Made by a program: the position numbers and the translations under genes
In this document: positions 15,707 through 25,273 of the stretch, piece after piece
Layout of the letters: the number at the start of each line of letters is the position of its first letter
Numbering within the stretch: position 1 is the stretch's first letter
The notes under the pieces: generated by a model
The model's input: only the letters and a program-made list of their open reading frames with translations
The model's database searches: none
What the model was told of the DNA's origin: nothing
Source: Ovoidimarina sp039190895
Lineage (GTDB): Bacteria; Pseudomonadota; Alphaproteobacteria; Rhodobacterales; Rhodobacteraceae
DNA: 46,497 nt
Assembly: GCA_039190895.1 (NCBI GenBank)
Contig: JBCCXY010000011.1
Span: 1-46,497 of the forward strand
Reading direction: 5' to 3'

Positions 15707-17731
15707 TCAGAATGCGGTGAACGCGGGATACTCAATCTCTCCCCGCGCTTGCTTGATATGGGCAACAACCTCCCGCCGCGCCAGCCCTGATCCCGGGGCG
15801 CACGGATACATCCTGCGAACATCAAGGGCCGCCAGGCGCGTGGTCAAATCCCCGCGCGCATTGGCATAGAACCTACTGCGGATCGGGAATGTGTTTTCGG
15901 TGACGTTGTAAATCAGAATGGGCAAAAGTTCGGACACGAACACATCCCATTCCGACATCAGACTCGCCCAGACCCGCTCCGCCGTCGCCTCTGCGACGCG
16001 CAGCCGTTCGGAGCTTGAACTGTACATGTTAAACGCCTGCGACGCGCCGCTGTAGGCGAGCAACGGATTGATGGTCACGCCGCCAAGCACAGATAGCGCC
16101 GCCAAGGTATAATCCCCCTTCGGAATATTCTCGGGATTGTAATCCGCAATACGCTCCAATTTCCCATATAGGCGAACAACCTCTGAAAGTGCCCGACCTA
16201 ATGGCGCAACCGCCCCGCGCAATTGCGCCTCCATCGGCTTTAATTCTGAATCCTTCGCTTCCGCCCCCAGCATCCCGCGATCCTGTGACGTGAAAAAAGC
16301 GGGCAGCGCGTGGATCACCATATCGAAATGGCGCCGCAAACCGGTAAGCCCAAGGGCGAACGCCGCGCCGTGTTTTTCCTCCGTCGCTCGCCCAAGCGCG
16401 GGCTCGGACAAGCCCCCGGTCAACCCGGCATGCAGCAGCAATACGGGTCCTGCGAGGGTGGAGATCAACCAATCCTCTTCAAGCCCGAGAACAGCAACGG
16501 CACGGTCGCGGGCGGGAACGTCTTGGCCCTCCAGTTGCCGGGCGCGCAGACGAGCGTGAACCGCCTCTGCCAAATCCGGCGGAAACGCGATATTCAGTGA
16601 TTGCCCTCCGGTCGCGATCCTTAAAGCCGCTGATTTCGCGGTACTTTTGGCCGAGCACTGCGTGTCGGCAAACGCGCCCTCGGCGGTGACCCCATCACCC
16701 CGAACGGCCCACCCGCTTTCCCCGAAATGCAACGACACCGGGCGGCTGGACGACAACCCGGGGTAGGGGCCGTCCGACAGCGTTTCCCTCGCAAGCGCGC
16801 TCAGTCGCTCGTGCTTCATCGCAAGTTCAGTGAACGCTTCCGACGTTTCGCTGATATGGAGTGCGCCAAGCCGTGGGGAGAACAGCACGAACGACGCGGT
16901 AGACCCCGCAACGCGAACGGACTCGTCCGTTAGAAAAACCTCGGTCTTATCGGAAGGATTGTTTGTCTCGGATAAAACGATCTTGTCGCCAAGTAACACG
17001 CAATCCATCTTCCGTTTCTTCCCAAGACCCGCAACTTGCACCTTCTCTAACAGCATATTCCCGGAGGGCGCCGCGGCCGCCACATGCGCCGCAATCTGCT
17101 TTCGCATTGCCTTATATGGGCAATGCAACTTAACGCCCAGAAGAACCCCCTTGGGTGTCGACGAATTCAATTCCAGGAAAACGAAACCATCCTCGACATT
17201 CGCGCTCACATGCTCTTTCGGAATGTCAAGCACAGTCCTCGGTTTCCGAAATGGTGCCACATCCGAAACCGAAATCCGCCCGTTCTTTTCACTCAGTTCA
17301 ACAAACCCTCCGTCCGCCTCGCGATCTTTCCAAACAAACTCTGCCGACAGTGGCAGAGGCGTGATCAGCGACAGCTTCCGCGTCTTCGCGTACCAGCCGA
17401 TCGCAGCCTTAAGGTCCCGATCCTTAAGCATCGTAGTACACGTCGAATCGAACTTTTGCTTCGGGGCAAAGCGCACGCAAATGCGCAAACGGGTGCTTTC
17501 GCTGTCCAGAAACAGCTGCATATCGTCGCGCGACGTACACTGCAGACGCAGCTCTTCCCCTAGTATCCCCCCACCGTCGTACACGTATGCCGCCGGCCTA
17601 TCCGTCAGTGTCAGGGCCTTGTTGCCGAGTACGGAAAACCCCGTCGCCTCGGTGTTTTCACGAAGTTTTTCGCCAGTCAGATGCAGAACCTCATTGCCTT
17701 TGAGGTCCGGAAACAGAGTCTCAGTGGCCAT
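15707..17731 (-). CDS. Large protein of unknown function in secretion island
   Basis: Predicted 674-residue soluble protein without a signal peptide or confident membrane span; I recognise no family. Residues 1-335 look beta-rich with recurring strand-strand-helix units (for example MDCVLLGDKIVLSE, ASFVLFSPRLGALHI, then the helix SEAFTELAMKHERLSALA), reminiscent of PH-like folds. Residues about 390-670 look mostly helical, with moderately hydrophobic stretches (LISTLAGPVLLLHAGLTGGL, LAALSVLGGVTINPLLAY, LLPILIYNV) that could be amphipathic or membrane-associated. ATG 17731 has AGGTGA about six bases upstream. It follows the nuclease gene by 65 bp and precedes the 76-residue gene by 10 bp. A chaperone, adaptor or regulator for the secretion genes is possible, but unproven. 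Confidence 0.8.
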   Translation of the reverse strand: MATETLFPDLKGNEVLHLTGEKLRENTEATGFSVLGNKALTLTDRPAAYVYDGGGILGEELRLQCTSRDDMQLFLDSESTRLRICVRFAPKQKFDSTCTTMLKDRDLKAAIGWYAKTRKLSLITPLPLSAEFVWKDREADGGFVELSEKNGRISVSDVAPFRKPRTVLDIPKEHVSANVEDGFVFLELNSSTPKGVLLGVKLHCPYKAMRKQIAAHVAAAAPSGNMLLEKVQVAGLGKKRKMDCVLLGDKIVLSETNNPSDKTEVFLTDESVRVAGSTASFVLFSPRLGALHISETSEAFTELAMKHERLSALARETLSDGPYPGLSSSRPVSLHFGESGWAVRGDGVTAEGAFADTQCSAKSTAKSAALRIATGGQSLNIAFPPDLAEAVHARLRARQLEGQDVPARDRAVAVLGLEEDWLISTLAGPVLLLHAGLTGGLSEPALGRATEEKHGAAFALGLTGLRRHFDMVIHALPAFFTSQDRGMLGAEAKDSELKPMEAQLRGAVAPLGRALSEVVRLYGKLERIADYNPENIPKGDYTLAALSVLGGVTINPLLAYSGASQAFNMYSSSSERLRVAEATAERVWASLMSEWDVFVSELLPILIYNVTENTFPIRSRFYANARGDLTTRLAALDVRRMYPCAPGSGLARREVVAHIKQARGEIEYPAFTAF

Positions 17732-17796
17732 ATCAATCACCTAAATCAATGTAGGCAAATGATACGGCCACCGCCCGCGATGCGTAAAGCCCGCAG

Positions 17797-20700
17797 TTAG
17801 ACGAACGAGAATTCGTCCTCGATGCGTACGAACTCGACCGCCGACAGCGTGAACGACAGGTCCTCCGTCGCGCCGATGCTGACCTCGTCAAAGCCGTCCT
17901 CCACGCTGGCGGAAACGGCCCCGTCCGCGATCTGCGACACCACCGTGTCGATCAGGGTGCCATCGTTGAAGAACGACAATTCCACCTCGCCAGATCCCCG
18001 CACCGTCGCGAATTCGAACTCCACCTCCAACGCGTCACCAAGGGTGCCGGTGTCCTCAAGATGGAAGGACAGCGTCTCTTTCTCTTCCACCTCGCGCGCA
18101 TCACGCCAGCTTCGCCATCCGAAGTCGCCGATGACCGAGTACACGCCAATGCCCTTGCCAGCCGTCGTGATGAACTCCGGGCTGAACCGCAGCCCGTCGT
18201 CGGCGCCAATGGTGATCCCGGCGGCGTCCACGTCGATGTGGTTCTGCAGAAGTCGCAGGCGCTCGGTATCCACGACCTCTCCGTCCAGCGAGTACTTCAC
18301 CTGATCGCGGAAGAACCGCTCCACAAAATCCAGTCGGGCCACAGCCGTGACGACCGGATCGTCAAACTCGATCCCGATGATCAGCGGATCATGGTCTGAC
18401 GCGGCAAAAACGTCGGCGTTGTAGAAGAACGGGTCGTTGAATTGCGACGAGTAGTTGAGCAAATCCGGCTCGTCCGCGTTGATGTGCCACTCCGCCACGC
18501 CGGTGATGTTGTCCAGCAACCCGGCACTCGCAAGGCCGTAATCCAGCGTCCCCCGCTGCCCGTCGAAGACAAAGCTGTACGCGTCGTCGCCGATGAACTC
18601 TTCGGCAAGGTCGGTATAGCCATCCGCCTCGATGGTTTGAACCGGGTCCTCCTTCGCATAGGCGTTGAGATCGCCCAGGATCAAGGTATTCGACGTGTCG
18701 GTGGCGCCGGTCGGGCCCGTCTCCAGCCACTCGGTCAACTCCGCAGACGCATCCGCGCGGGCCTGGTTCCAGAACGCCTGACCGTCGTCCTGATCGTAGT
18801 TCGGATCGTCGATCAACGCCTGGATTGCCGCGGCGTCCAGCCCCGCCGTCTGCGCATCGTCCACCAGATCACTCAAGCCACTCGGGCCCTTGGACTTAAA
18901 GTGGTTGGCCACCACCGTCAGCTCATTGCCCTCAGCGTCCTCAAACGTCGCCGCCACTGCCGGACGGTTGCGCTGGAAGTCACCCACCGGGAAGTCCTCG
19001 GCATCGGTATAAAAGCCGCTGCTCAGCAGCTCCTGCTGCAAGCCGTCCGCGATGTCGAACGTGACCTCCGCCGAAGCCTCGTCGAACACGCGTATTGCCG
19101 ACCCGGCGACGCTCACCGCGTCGGTTTTGTAAATCAGCCCCGCCGTGATCGCGTCGGTGCCCACGAAATCCGTGCCCGGATCAACGAACGCATAGACGTC
19201 GCTGCCCTCCGCCGCGTTCAGCGCGTCCACCAACGCCGCGATGGCACTATCCGGCCCGAACCCGTTGTTCTCAATCTCCTGGATCGCGACGATGTCCGCG
19301 TCGATCTCCCGGAACGCCAGCACAAGCTTTTCGGTCTGCCGGGCGAGGTCTTCCTCGCTCCGTGCACCCCGCACGCCAAGGTCCCCCGTCGGGCCCGTGC
19401 CCCCGGACAGCGTCGTGAAGTAGTTGAGAACGTTGAAACTCACGACCGTCAGATCACCGCCAACCTCCGGCACCTCAGTCGGACGATCCCCAGCGTCCGA
19501 GATCGATTGCAGCGGCCCATCCGTCTGCAGCCGATACCCCCCGAACCGCTCATCTAGAACGCCGGTGATGTCGCCCACCTCGGTCCCAAGCCGCAGCGTC
19601 GGGCCGTCCTCGCCCAGCGGGTCCCCGATCTCCAGCGGGGTCCCATCGCCAGAATCGATCAGCGTGTACGGGTTGATGTCCGGGTTCGACGCCGTCGAGA
19701 AGTCGTCAATCGTCAGCCGCCCCGCCTCATTCGCCGCCCGCAACGCGGCCACCTCAGCAGCCTCAGTCTGTGCGTCAAATAGCTGCGTTGGCTGGATCAG
19801 GTTGCCCTCGGCCACATCCACCTGTCCAAAGCGGTCGAGGTTGAAGTTCGTCACCACCGTCAACGGATCGTCCGACCCGGGCGCCAGCGTCACCCGCATG
19901 CCCTCATAGGCCTCGAAATCGTCCCGCATCCCAAGCGTGATCTGCGTCGCCGTCGGCAGCGCGACGCCTGTGTCCAGCGTCTCCACCACCGTGCCGCTGC
20001 CCAGTTGCGTCAGCCCGCCGAACTCGGCCACTTCACCGGTCGCGCGCACCTTGTCGCCCACGGCCACGTCGACAGTGTCAAAGCGTGAGAACACGAACAG
20101 CCCCTCGGACGTGGCCGTATCCGCATCCCAGTCCGCGTCTTCCTCTTGCAGAAAGTACCCCTCGATCGACCCATCATCCCGCGTGATCACCCCGGTCACC
20201 ACGGCCTCGACCGTGACCGTTTGCCCGTCCAGAGGCGACGGATCACCTGTGCCCTGGATCGCTGAGATCAGCGTCACCGTCACATCGTCATCGGCAATCG
20301 AAACGCTCAGATCACCGACCGCCAGGCCGTCATAGTCGCCATCCGCGCTCGTCACCGCAAAGCTCACCGCGCCCAGATGCGGGTCCGCCTCGTTCACCGC
20401 ATCATCGACGGCCTGCACAAACACTGTCGCCGGGGTCGTGTCGGTCAAGTCGACGGCAACAGTGGCCGCAAAACTCACCCCATCCATGCTCACCAGCGAT
20501 TGCCCGTCAGAGGCCGACACCTCAACCGTCACCGCACTCGCAGGCGTCGTAGTCAACTCCAGAGTAAAGCTGTCCGTCGTCTCGCCATCCTCGGCCACCG
20601 ACAACCCGTCACCCGACCGCGCGATGACAGCCGGCTCAACCGCGCCACCCGACGTCCCGACGATCTTGAAATTATCGACCGCGAAATCCTCGTCCCCCGC

Positions 20701-21855
20701 CTCGACCTGCACCTCCAGCGTCAGATCCAGTGTCGACCCGGTGCCCGATATCCCGGCCACGAAACCCTGCAACGCATCGCCCAGCGCCGCACCATCGCCC
20801 GTGCCGTCAAAATCCGTGTCCTGCCGGAACACCCCGTTAAACGGCCCGCCGGTGGACGAGAAATCCGCCCCCCGGAACTCCAGCACCGTCTGAGTTGGCC
20901 CCCCATCGATGCTGGCCGTGACCCGGATGAAATCCGACGCGTCAATATCCCCGGGATCGTCAAAGAACTCCCCGAAATCGCCCGAGAATGTCAGGTCCGT
21001 CAGCCCCGAGATATCCAGCCCCGACCACGTCGCTGTCACCGGAAGACTGGCGCCCTCGCCATCCAAATCCATCCCCGTCAGGAACGACCCCGTCGTGCCC
21101 GTATATGGCTTCAGACCGGTCGGCGCAGCGCCGCCAAAGTCCCCGCCGCCGAGCCCGTCAGAGATGCCGAAATAATCGAACGCTCCGTCCGAGAAAAACG
21201 GCGTGCTGGTCGAAAACGCCGATGCATCGTCAAACGCCTCATCCAGCACCGTCACCTCTGTGGCCCCGGCCAGATCGCCGGTCACCTCGATGTTGTCGAA
21301 CGCGATATCCTCGTCCCCGGCATCAAGCCCGGCGATGGTGATCCGCAGATCCAGCGTGGTCCCCGTACCCGAAATCCCCGCGCCATAGGCCGCAAAGACA
21401 GACGTTAGCGCCGTGCCATCCGCGATCCCGTCAAAGTCTGTATCCAACCCCGGCTCCGTATTCGTCGCCCCCTGCGAGGCGAACTGCAGCACTGGGACAT
21501 AGCCGCCTGTGTCAATCTGCGCCTCCACCGTCACAAGCGAATCCGCGTCCCAATCCTGCGCAGAACCATCGTCATCCTCGGCAAACAGCCCCGAAAAAGT
21601 CAGGTTGGTCGCGCCCGAGATATCGATCCCCGTGAACTCCACCGACACCGTCGTCGGGCCGCCTTCGCCATCCAGATCCATCGCCGCGAAATAGCTCGCC
21701 CCATCCTGGCCCGTCACCGAATAGAAGCCGCCGATGGCGGTACCGTCGGTCCTTACAAAGAAGTCACCCGCGCCATCCGTGAACTCCGGCACCGAGGTCG
21801 TGTACCGAGAGCCATTCCCGTCCGTCTCGAAGCTTTCCTGAAAGAGTGTCGCCAT
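17797..21855 (-). CDS. Large extracellular nuclease (ExeM/NucH type), probable type I secretion substrate
   Basis: Predicted 1352-residue acidic protein. Two homologous beta domains of about 195 residues form the N-terminus (1-200 and 201-400; each with MDLDGEG, DTDFDG, GISGTG and GDED..DN motifs), then a Calx-beta-like segment (410-525), an OB-fold-like region typical of this nuclease group (526-640), and an endonuclease/exonuclease/phosphatase domain (802-1165). The latter has the expected metal and catalytic motifs FNVLNYF, IQEIENNG, ANHFKSKG, GDLNAY and SDHDP. A 185-residue beta-rich C-terminus ends DEFSFV. There is no signal peptide and no RTX repeats. It should degrade extracellular DNA, for example for biofilm turnover or phosphate scavenging. 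It is divergent from the canonical type I exporter, its likely route out. ATG 21855 follows GGGGGA; a start at 21903 is less likely. Confidence 0.92.
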   Translation of the reverse strand: MATLFQESFETDGNGSRYTTSVPEFTDGAGDFFVRTDGTAIGGFYSVTGQDGASYFAAMDLDGEGGPTTVSVEFTGIDISGATNLTFSGLFAEDDDGSAQDWDADSLVTVEAQIDTGGYVPVLQFASQGATNTEPGLDTDFDGIADGTALTSVFAAYGAGISGTGTTLDLRITIAGLDAGDEDIAFDNIEVTGDLAGATEVTVLDEAFDDASAFSTSTPFFSDGAFDYFGISDGLGGGDFGGAAPTGLKPYTGTTGSFLTGMDLDGEGASLPVTATWSGLDISGLTDLTFSGDFGEFFDDPGDIDASDFIRVTASIDGGPTQTVLEFRGADFSSTGGPFNGVFRQDTDFDGTGDGAALGDALQGFVAGISGTGSTLDLTLEVQVEAGDEDFAVDNFKIVGTSGGAVEPAVIARSGDGLSVAEDGETTDSFTLELTTTPASAVTVEVSASDGQSLVSMDGVSFAATVAVDLTDTTPATVFVQAVDDAVNEADPHLGAVSFAVTSADGDYDGLAVGDLSVSIADDDVTVTLISAIQGTGDPSPLDGQTVTVEAVVTGVITRDDGSIEGYFLQEEDADWDADTATSEGLFVFSRFDTVDVAVGDKVRATGEVAEFGGLTQLGSGTVVETLDTGVALPTATQITLGMRDDFEAYEGMRVTLAPGSDDPLTVVTNFNLDRFGQVDVAEGNLIQPTQLFDAQTEAAEVAALRAANEAGRLTIDDFSTASNPDINPYTLIDSGDGTPLEIGDPLGEDGPTLRLGTEVGDITGVLDERFGGYRLQTDGPLQSISDAGDRPTEVPEVGGDLTVVSFNVLNYFTTLSGGTGPTGDLGVRGARSEEDLARQTEKLVLAFREIDADIVAIQEIENNGFGPDSAIAALVDALNAAEGSDVYAFVDPGTDFVGTDAITAGLIYKTDAVSVAGSAIRVFDEASAEVTFDIADGLQQELLSSGFYTDAEDFPVGDFQRNRPAVAATFEDAEGNELTVVANHFKSKGPSGLSDLVDDAQTAGLDAAAIQALIDDPNYDQDDGQAFWNQARADASAELTEWLETGPTGATDTSNTLILGDLNAYAKEDPVQTIEADGYTDLAEEFIGDDAYSFVFDGQRGTLDYGLASAGLLDNITGVAEWHINADEPDLLNYSSQFNDPFFYNADVFAASDHDPLIIGIEFDDPVVTAVARLDFVERFFRDQVKYSLDGEVVDTERLRLLQNHIDVDAAGITIGADDGLRFSPEFITTAGKGIGVYSVIGDFGWRSWRDAREVEEKETLSFHLEDTGTLGDALEVEFEFATVRGSGEVELSFFNDGTLIDTVVSQIADGAVSASVEDGFDEVSIGATEDLSFTLSAVEFVRIEDEFSFV

Positions 21856-22045
21856 GGATTTTCCCCCAAAATGACTGCGGTCAACGTGTCGCCAAACCGG
21901 CAACGCTCAGACAAAAAACAATGCACCTGTGAAGCCTTTGCGACAGTCTTAACAAGTCGGCAGAATAACGGAAGACAACGCGGAGAGGCCCGTTGCCTGA
22001 CGTCACGGGATACGGCAAACTCCCGACGCATTTGGGGTTTCAAGC
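21856..22045. promoter_or_regulatory. Divergent promoter region, nuclease versus canonical type I exporter
   Basis: This 190-bp gap separates the divergent starts of the nuclease and exporter ATPase genes. I see no clear -35/-10 pair, long palindrome or hairpin. The arrangement mirrors the gap at 10207-10387 (large substrate-like protein divergent from ABC genes). Confidence 0.4.
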
Positions 22046-23776
22046 ATGCCAGCCTTTTCAGACTCTTCCACCGGGGCCGCGCTCGCGCGAGTCAAAGCGC
22101 AGTCGGTTCACTTTTTCGTGGCCGCCTTCTTTTTCAGCGTCTTCGTCAACCTGCTGATGCTCACCGGGCCGCTCTTCATGTTGCAGGTCTATGACCGTGT
22201 GCTCGGCTCACGGTCCGAGGAAACGCTGGTCGCGTTGCTGGTCCTTGTCCTCGTGCTCTACGGCCTGATGTGGCTTCTGGATTTCGCGCGAACGCGCATC
22301 CTCGCCCGCTACGGTGCCCGCTTCCAGACATCGCTCGATGACCACGTCTTTAAGGCGACCTTCCAGCGCGACCCGGCCAAGCACCCCGAATCCCGCACCG
22401 CAATCCGCGACCTCGACTCCGTCCAATCCTTCTTCGCCTCACCCGCCGTGCCCTCGATGATGGACGCGCCGTTCACGCCGCTCTTTATCGCCGTAATTTT
22501 CCTGTTCCACCCGTGGCTTGGGTGGTTCGCCCTGGCAGGAGGGATCCTGCTGGTGATCATCACAACCGCCAACCAACTCCTCACCGCCGCCAAGGTGAAA
22601 GAGGCGGGCCGCACTAGCGTCGTCGCCCAACGCTATGCCGAACAGGCCCAACGCGCGTCCGAGATCGTGCGCAGTCAGGGTATGCTCGACCCGGTGACCG
22701 AGCGCTGGATGTCTCACCGCATCGGCGCCCTGCGCAAAAACATGACGGCGGTCGACTGGACCGGCGCCTTCTCGACCTTCACCAAGTCCTTCCGTCTATC
22801 GCTTCAGTCGCTTGTCCTCGCGCTTGGCGCGTACCTCGTCCTCGAAGGCCAGATCACCGCAGGCGCCATGATCGCCGCCTCGATCCTGCTGGGCCGCGCG
22901 CTCGCACCCATTGAGCAACTGATCGGCCGTTGGCCCCAGATCACCGCCGCGCGCCAGGGCTGGGCCTCGCTGAAAGAGTTCCTCGGCAGCATAGACGAGC
23001 CCGAACAGCGCACCAAGTTGCCCCGCCCCGAAAGCACGCTTCAGGTCAACGGCGTCACCATCACGCCGGGCCTCACGCAACCGCCGATCCTCTACAACGT
23101 CAGCTTCAAGGTCGACGCGGGCGACGCCGTGGGGGTGATCGGCAAAAGCGGCTCGGGCAAGACGACGATTGCCAAGGCGATCCTCGGCCTTGTCCAGCCG
23201 AATGTCGGCGAAATCCGCTTCGGCGGGGCCGAGATCGGGCACTACGATGCCGCCGACCTCGGCAGCTACATCGGCTACCTCCCGCAGGACCCGATGCTCA
23301 TGACCGGCACCATAGCCGAGAACATCGCACGGATGTCGCTCGAACCCGACAGCGCCAAAATCATCGCGGCGGCGCAAAAGGCGATGGCCCATGACCTGAT
23401 CCTGTCGCTGCCCGACGGGTACGAAACGCAGATCGAAGGAAACTCGATGGGCGGCCTCTCCGGCGGCCAGCGGCAGCGGATCGCGTTGGCGCGCGCGCTT
23501 TACGATGACCCGGTGTTGCTCGTGCTGGATGAACCGAATTCGGCCCTCGACCAGCAGGGCTCTGACGCGCTGAACGCCGCCGTCCGCACGCTGAAATCCG
23601 AAGGCCGCTCAGTCATTATCATGACCCACCGCCCGGTCGCCATTTCCGAATGCGACCGCCTGATCGTCGTTGACGGCGGCAGGATCAAGGCCGACGGCCC
23701 CCGCGATGAAATCATCAAATCGATGATGAAAAACTCCGGCGCCGTGCAGCGCGTCGTGGCAGGAGGCACGTCATGA
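22046..23776 (+). CDS. Type I secretion ABC transporter, ATPase/permease (PrtD-like)
   Basis: Predicted 576-residue inner-membrane exporter of proteins with C-terminal signals. The transmembrane domain has spans near 22-48, 58-80, 140-175 and 250-285; there is no N-terminal C39-like domain. The ABC domain has a full motif set: Walker A GKSGSGKT (366-373), Q-loop in LPQDP, signature LSGGQ (471-475), Walker B LLVLDE (Asp495, Glu496) and switch His528. This contrasts sharply with the pair at 10388-14160 and makes it the only clearly active type I ATPase in the island. It overlaps its adaptor gene by ATGA and is divergent from the large nuclease gene, its likely cargo. Confidence 0.95.
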   Translation: MPAFSDSSTGAALARVKAQSVHFFVAAFFFSVFVNLLMLTGPLFMLQVYDRVLGSRSEETLVALLVLVLVLYGLMWLLDFARTRILARYGARFQTSLDDHVFKATFQRDPAKHPESRTAIRDLDSVQSFFASPAVPSMMDAPFTPLFIAVIFLFHPWLGWFALAGGILLVIITTANQLLTAAKVKEAGRTSVVAQRYAEQAQRASEIVRSQGMLDPVTERWMSHRIGALRKNMTAVDWTGAFSTFTKSFRLSLQSLVLALGAYLVLEGQITAGAMIAASILLGRALAPIEQLIGRWPQITAARQGWASLKEFLGSIDEPEQRTKLPRPESTLQVNGVTITPGLTQPPILYNVSFKVDAGDAVGVIGKSGSGKTTIAKAILGLVQPNVGEIRFGGAEIGHYDAADLGSYIGYLPQDPMLMTGTIAENIARMSLEPDSAKIIAAAQKAMAHDLILSLPDGYETQIEGNSMGGLSGGQRQRIALARALYDDPVLLVLDEPNSALDQQGSDALNAAVRTLKSEGRSVIIMTHRPVAISECDRLIVVDGGRIKADGPRDEIIKSMMKNSGAVQRVVAGGTS

Positions 23777-25053
23777 CCCAACGCCCCAAATACTCCGCCC
23801 GCTTCCCAATGGCCGTGGGCCTTGTGGCGCTCGGGGCCCTCGTTGGCGTCATCGGCGTCTGGAGCGTCCGGACTGAGATCGCCGGCGCCATCATCGCTAG
23901 CGGCACCATCGTCGTCGAGAACAACCGCCAGATCGTCCAGCACGCCGAAGGCGGAGTCGTTGGCGCAATCTCGGCCCGCGATGGCGACGTGGTGGAGGCG
24001 GGGGATCTGCTCGTCAAGCTCGACGACAAACTCCTGCGCTCTGAGCTCGCGGTCGCCGAACTGCAACTCGTCGAACTCCGCGCCCGCCGCGCCCGCCTGC
24101 AGGCCGAACGCGATGACGCCAATGAAATCGTCTTCGACGACACCTCTGACAGCGCTGCCGAACAGCAAGAGGGCCAACGCAAGCTCTTCGAGGCCCGCCG
24201 CCGCACCCTTCAGGAAGAGCTAAACCAGATCGACGAGCGCATCCGCCAAACCGGCAACCAGATCAAAGGCGTAGAGGCGCAACTTGATGCACTCAAGGTG
24301 CAGGAAACGCTGATCTTAGACGAACTGGAAGACCTCGAAGACCTCCTTGACCGCGGTCTCGTCCAGGCCACACGCGTCACGACACTCCGCCGAGACGCCG
24401 CGCAGATTTCGGGGGAGATCGGCAAGCTGAACGCCGACATCGCCCAATTCGCCGACCAGATCGCCGCCTTCGAGATCGAGAAGCTAAAGCTTGAAAACAC
24501 CCGCCGCGAGGGTGCCATCGTCGAACTCCGCGACGTCCAGTTTCAGGAACTTGAATTGGTGGAGCGCCGCTCTTCCCTCGTCGAACGCCTCTCGCGCCTC
24601 GAAATCCGCGCGCCCGCAACGGGTGTCGTCTACGGCTCCACCGTGTTCGCGCAATCCGCCGTGATCCAGCCCGCGGAGCCCCTGATGTACGTCATCCCCC
24701 GCGACCAGCCGCTGCTCGTCAACGCCCAGGTCGACGCGATCCACATCGATCAGGTCCACATGGGCCAGCCCGTCACCCTGCGCTTCTCAGCCTTCAACCA
24801 GCGCCTGACCCCCGAACTGACAGGTGAGGTCGTCAAGGTCTCCGCCGACGTCCTGCGCGATGAGGTGACGGGCCTGAACTACTACCTCGTTGAGATCGAG
24901 CTGCTCCCCGAAGAGGTTCCGAAGCTCGACGCTCAGGAACTCGTCCCCGGTATGCCGGTCGAGGCCTACCTGCGCACCGACGACCGCACGCCGCTGTCCT
25001 ACCTGACCAAGCCGCTGACCGACTACTTCGACCGCTCCTTCCGCGAAAGCTGA
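23773..25053 (+). CDS. HlyD-family type I secretion periplasmic adaptor
   Basis: Predicted 426-residue membrane fusion protein, partner of the PrtD-like ATPase. It has an N-terminal span at about 15-37 (AVGLVALGALVGVIGVW), a lipoyl half with the characteristic IASGTIVVENNRQIVQHAEGG, a long coiled-coil hairpin (about 90-275), the second lipoyl half (LEIRAPATGVVYGSTVF) and a C-terminal beta-barrel with LVPGMPVEAYLRTDDRTPLSYLTKPL, a stretch typical of PrtE/HlyD adaptors. Its start overlaps the upstream stop as ATGA. No outer-membrane TolC gene is present in the window, so a distant one must serve. Confidence 0.95.
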   Translation: MTQRPKYSARFPMAVGLVALGALVGVIGVWSVRTEIAGAIIASGTIVVENNRQIVQHAEGGVVGAISARDGDVVEAGDLLVKLDDKLLRSELAVAELQLVELRARRARLQAERDDANEIVFDDTSDSAAEQQEGQRKLFEARRRTLQEELNQIDERIRQTGNQIKGVEAQLDALKVQETLILDELEDLEDLLDRGLVQATRVTTLRRDAAQISGEIGKLNADIAQFADQIAAFEIEKLKLENTRREGAIVELRDVQFQELELVERRSSLVERLSRLEIRAPATGVVYGSTVFAQSAVIQPAEPLMYVIPRDQPLLVNAQVDAIHIDQVHMGQPVTLRFSAFNQRLTPELTGEVVKVSADVLRDEVTGLNYYLVEIELLPEEVPKLDAQELVPGMPVEAYLRTDDRTPLSYLTKPLTDYFDRSFRES

Positions 25054-25060
25054 CTCGGGC

Positions 25061-25136
25061 GGTGGGCAAAGTGCCCACCCTACACCTACTGCAGCCGACG
25101 GTCCCACTGACCGGTAGGGTGGGCAATATGCCCACC
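25061..25136. repeat. Two GGTGGGCA hairpin repeats after the exporter operon
   Basis: GGTGGGCA-AAG-TGCCCACC (25061-25079) and GGTGGGCA-ATA-TGCCCACC (25118-25136) are perfect 8-bp stems with 3-nt loops, 57 bp apart, just after the adaptor stop codon. A half copy, TTGCCCACCGA, follows at 25164-25174. They look like copies of a dispersed REP-like palindrome and may also act as a terminator. The rest of the 220-bp gap before acs holds nothing else that I can identify. Confidence 0.7.
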
Positions 25137-25273
25137 GACAGTGGTGAAATTTACAAAATCGGGTTGCCCACCGAAAAAGAGTTATCAGGAAAACCCATTG
25201 TTTTCAGTGGTCTGGACGCGTGTTGGCGAACCGTGTATCACGCCCAGAAGCGCGTCTAGATCTGGGAGGAATC

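Noticed and set aside
18442..19557. 371-codon plus-strand frame opposite the nuclease domain
   Set aside because: The minus strand encodes the complete catalytic motif set here; the plus frame is Arg-rich shadow sequence.
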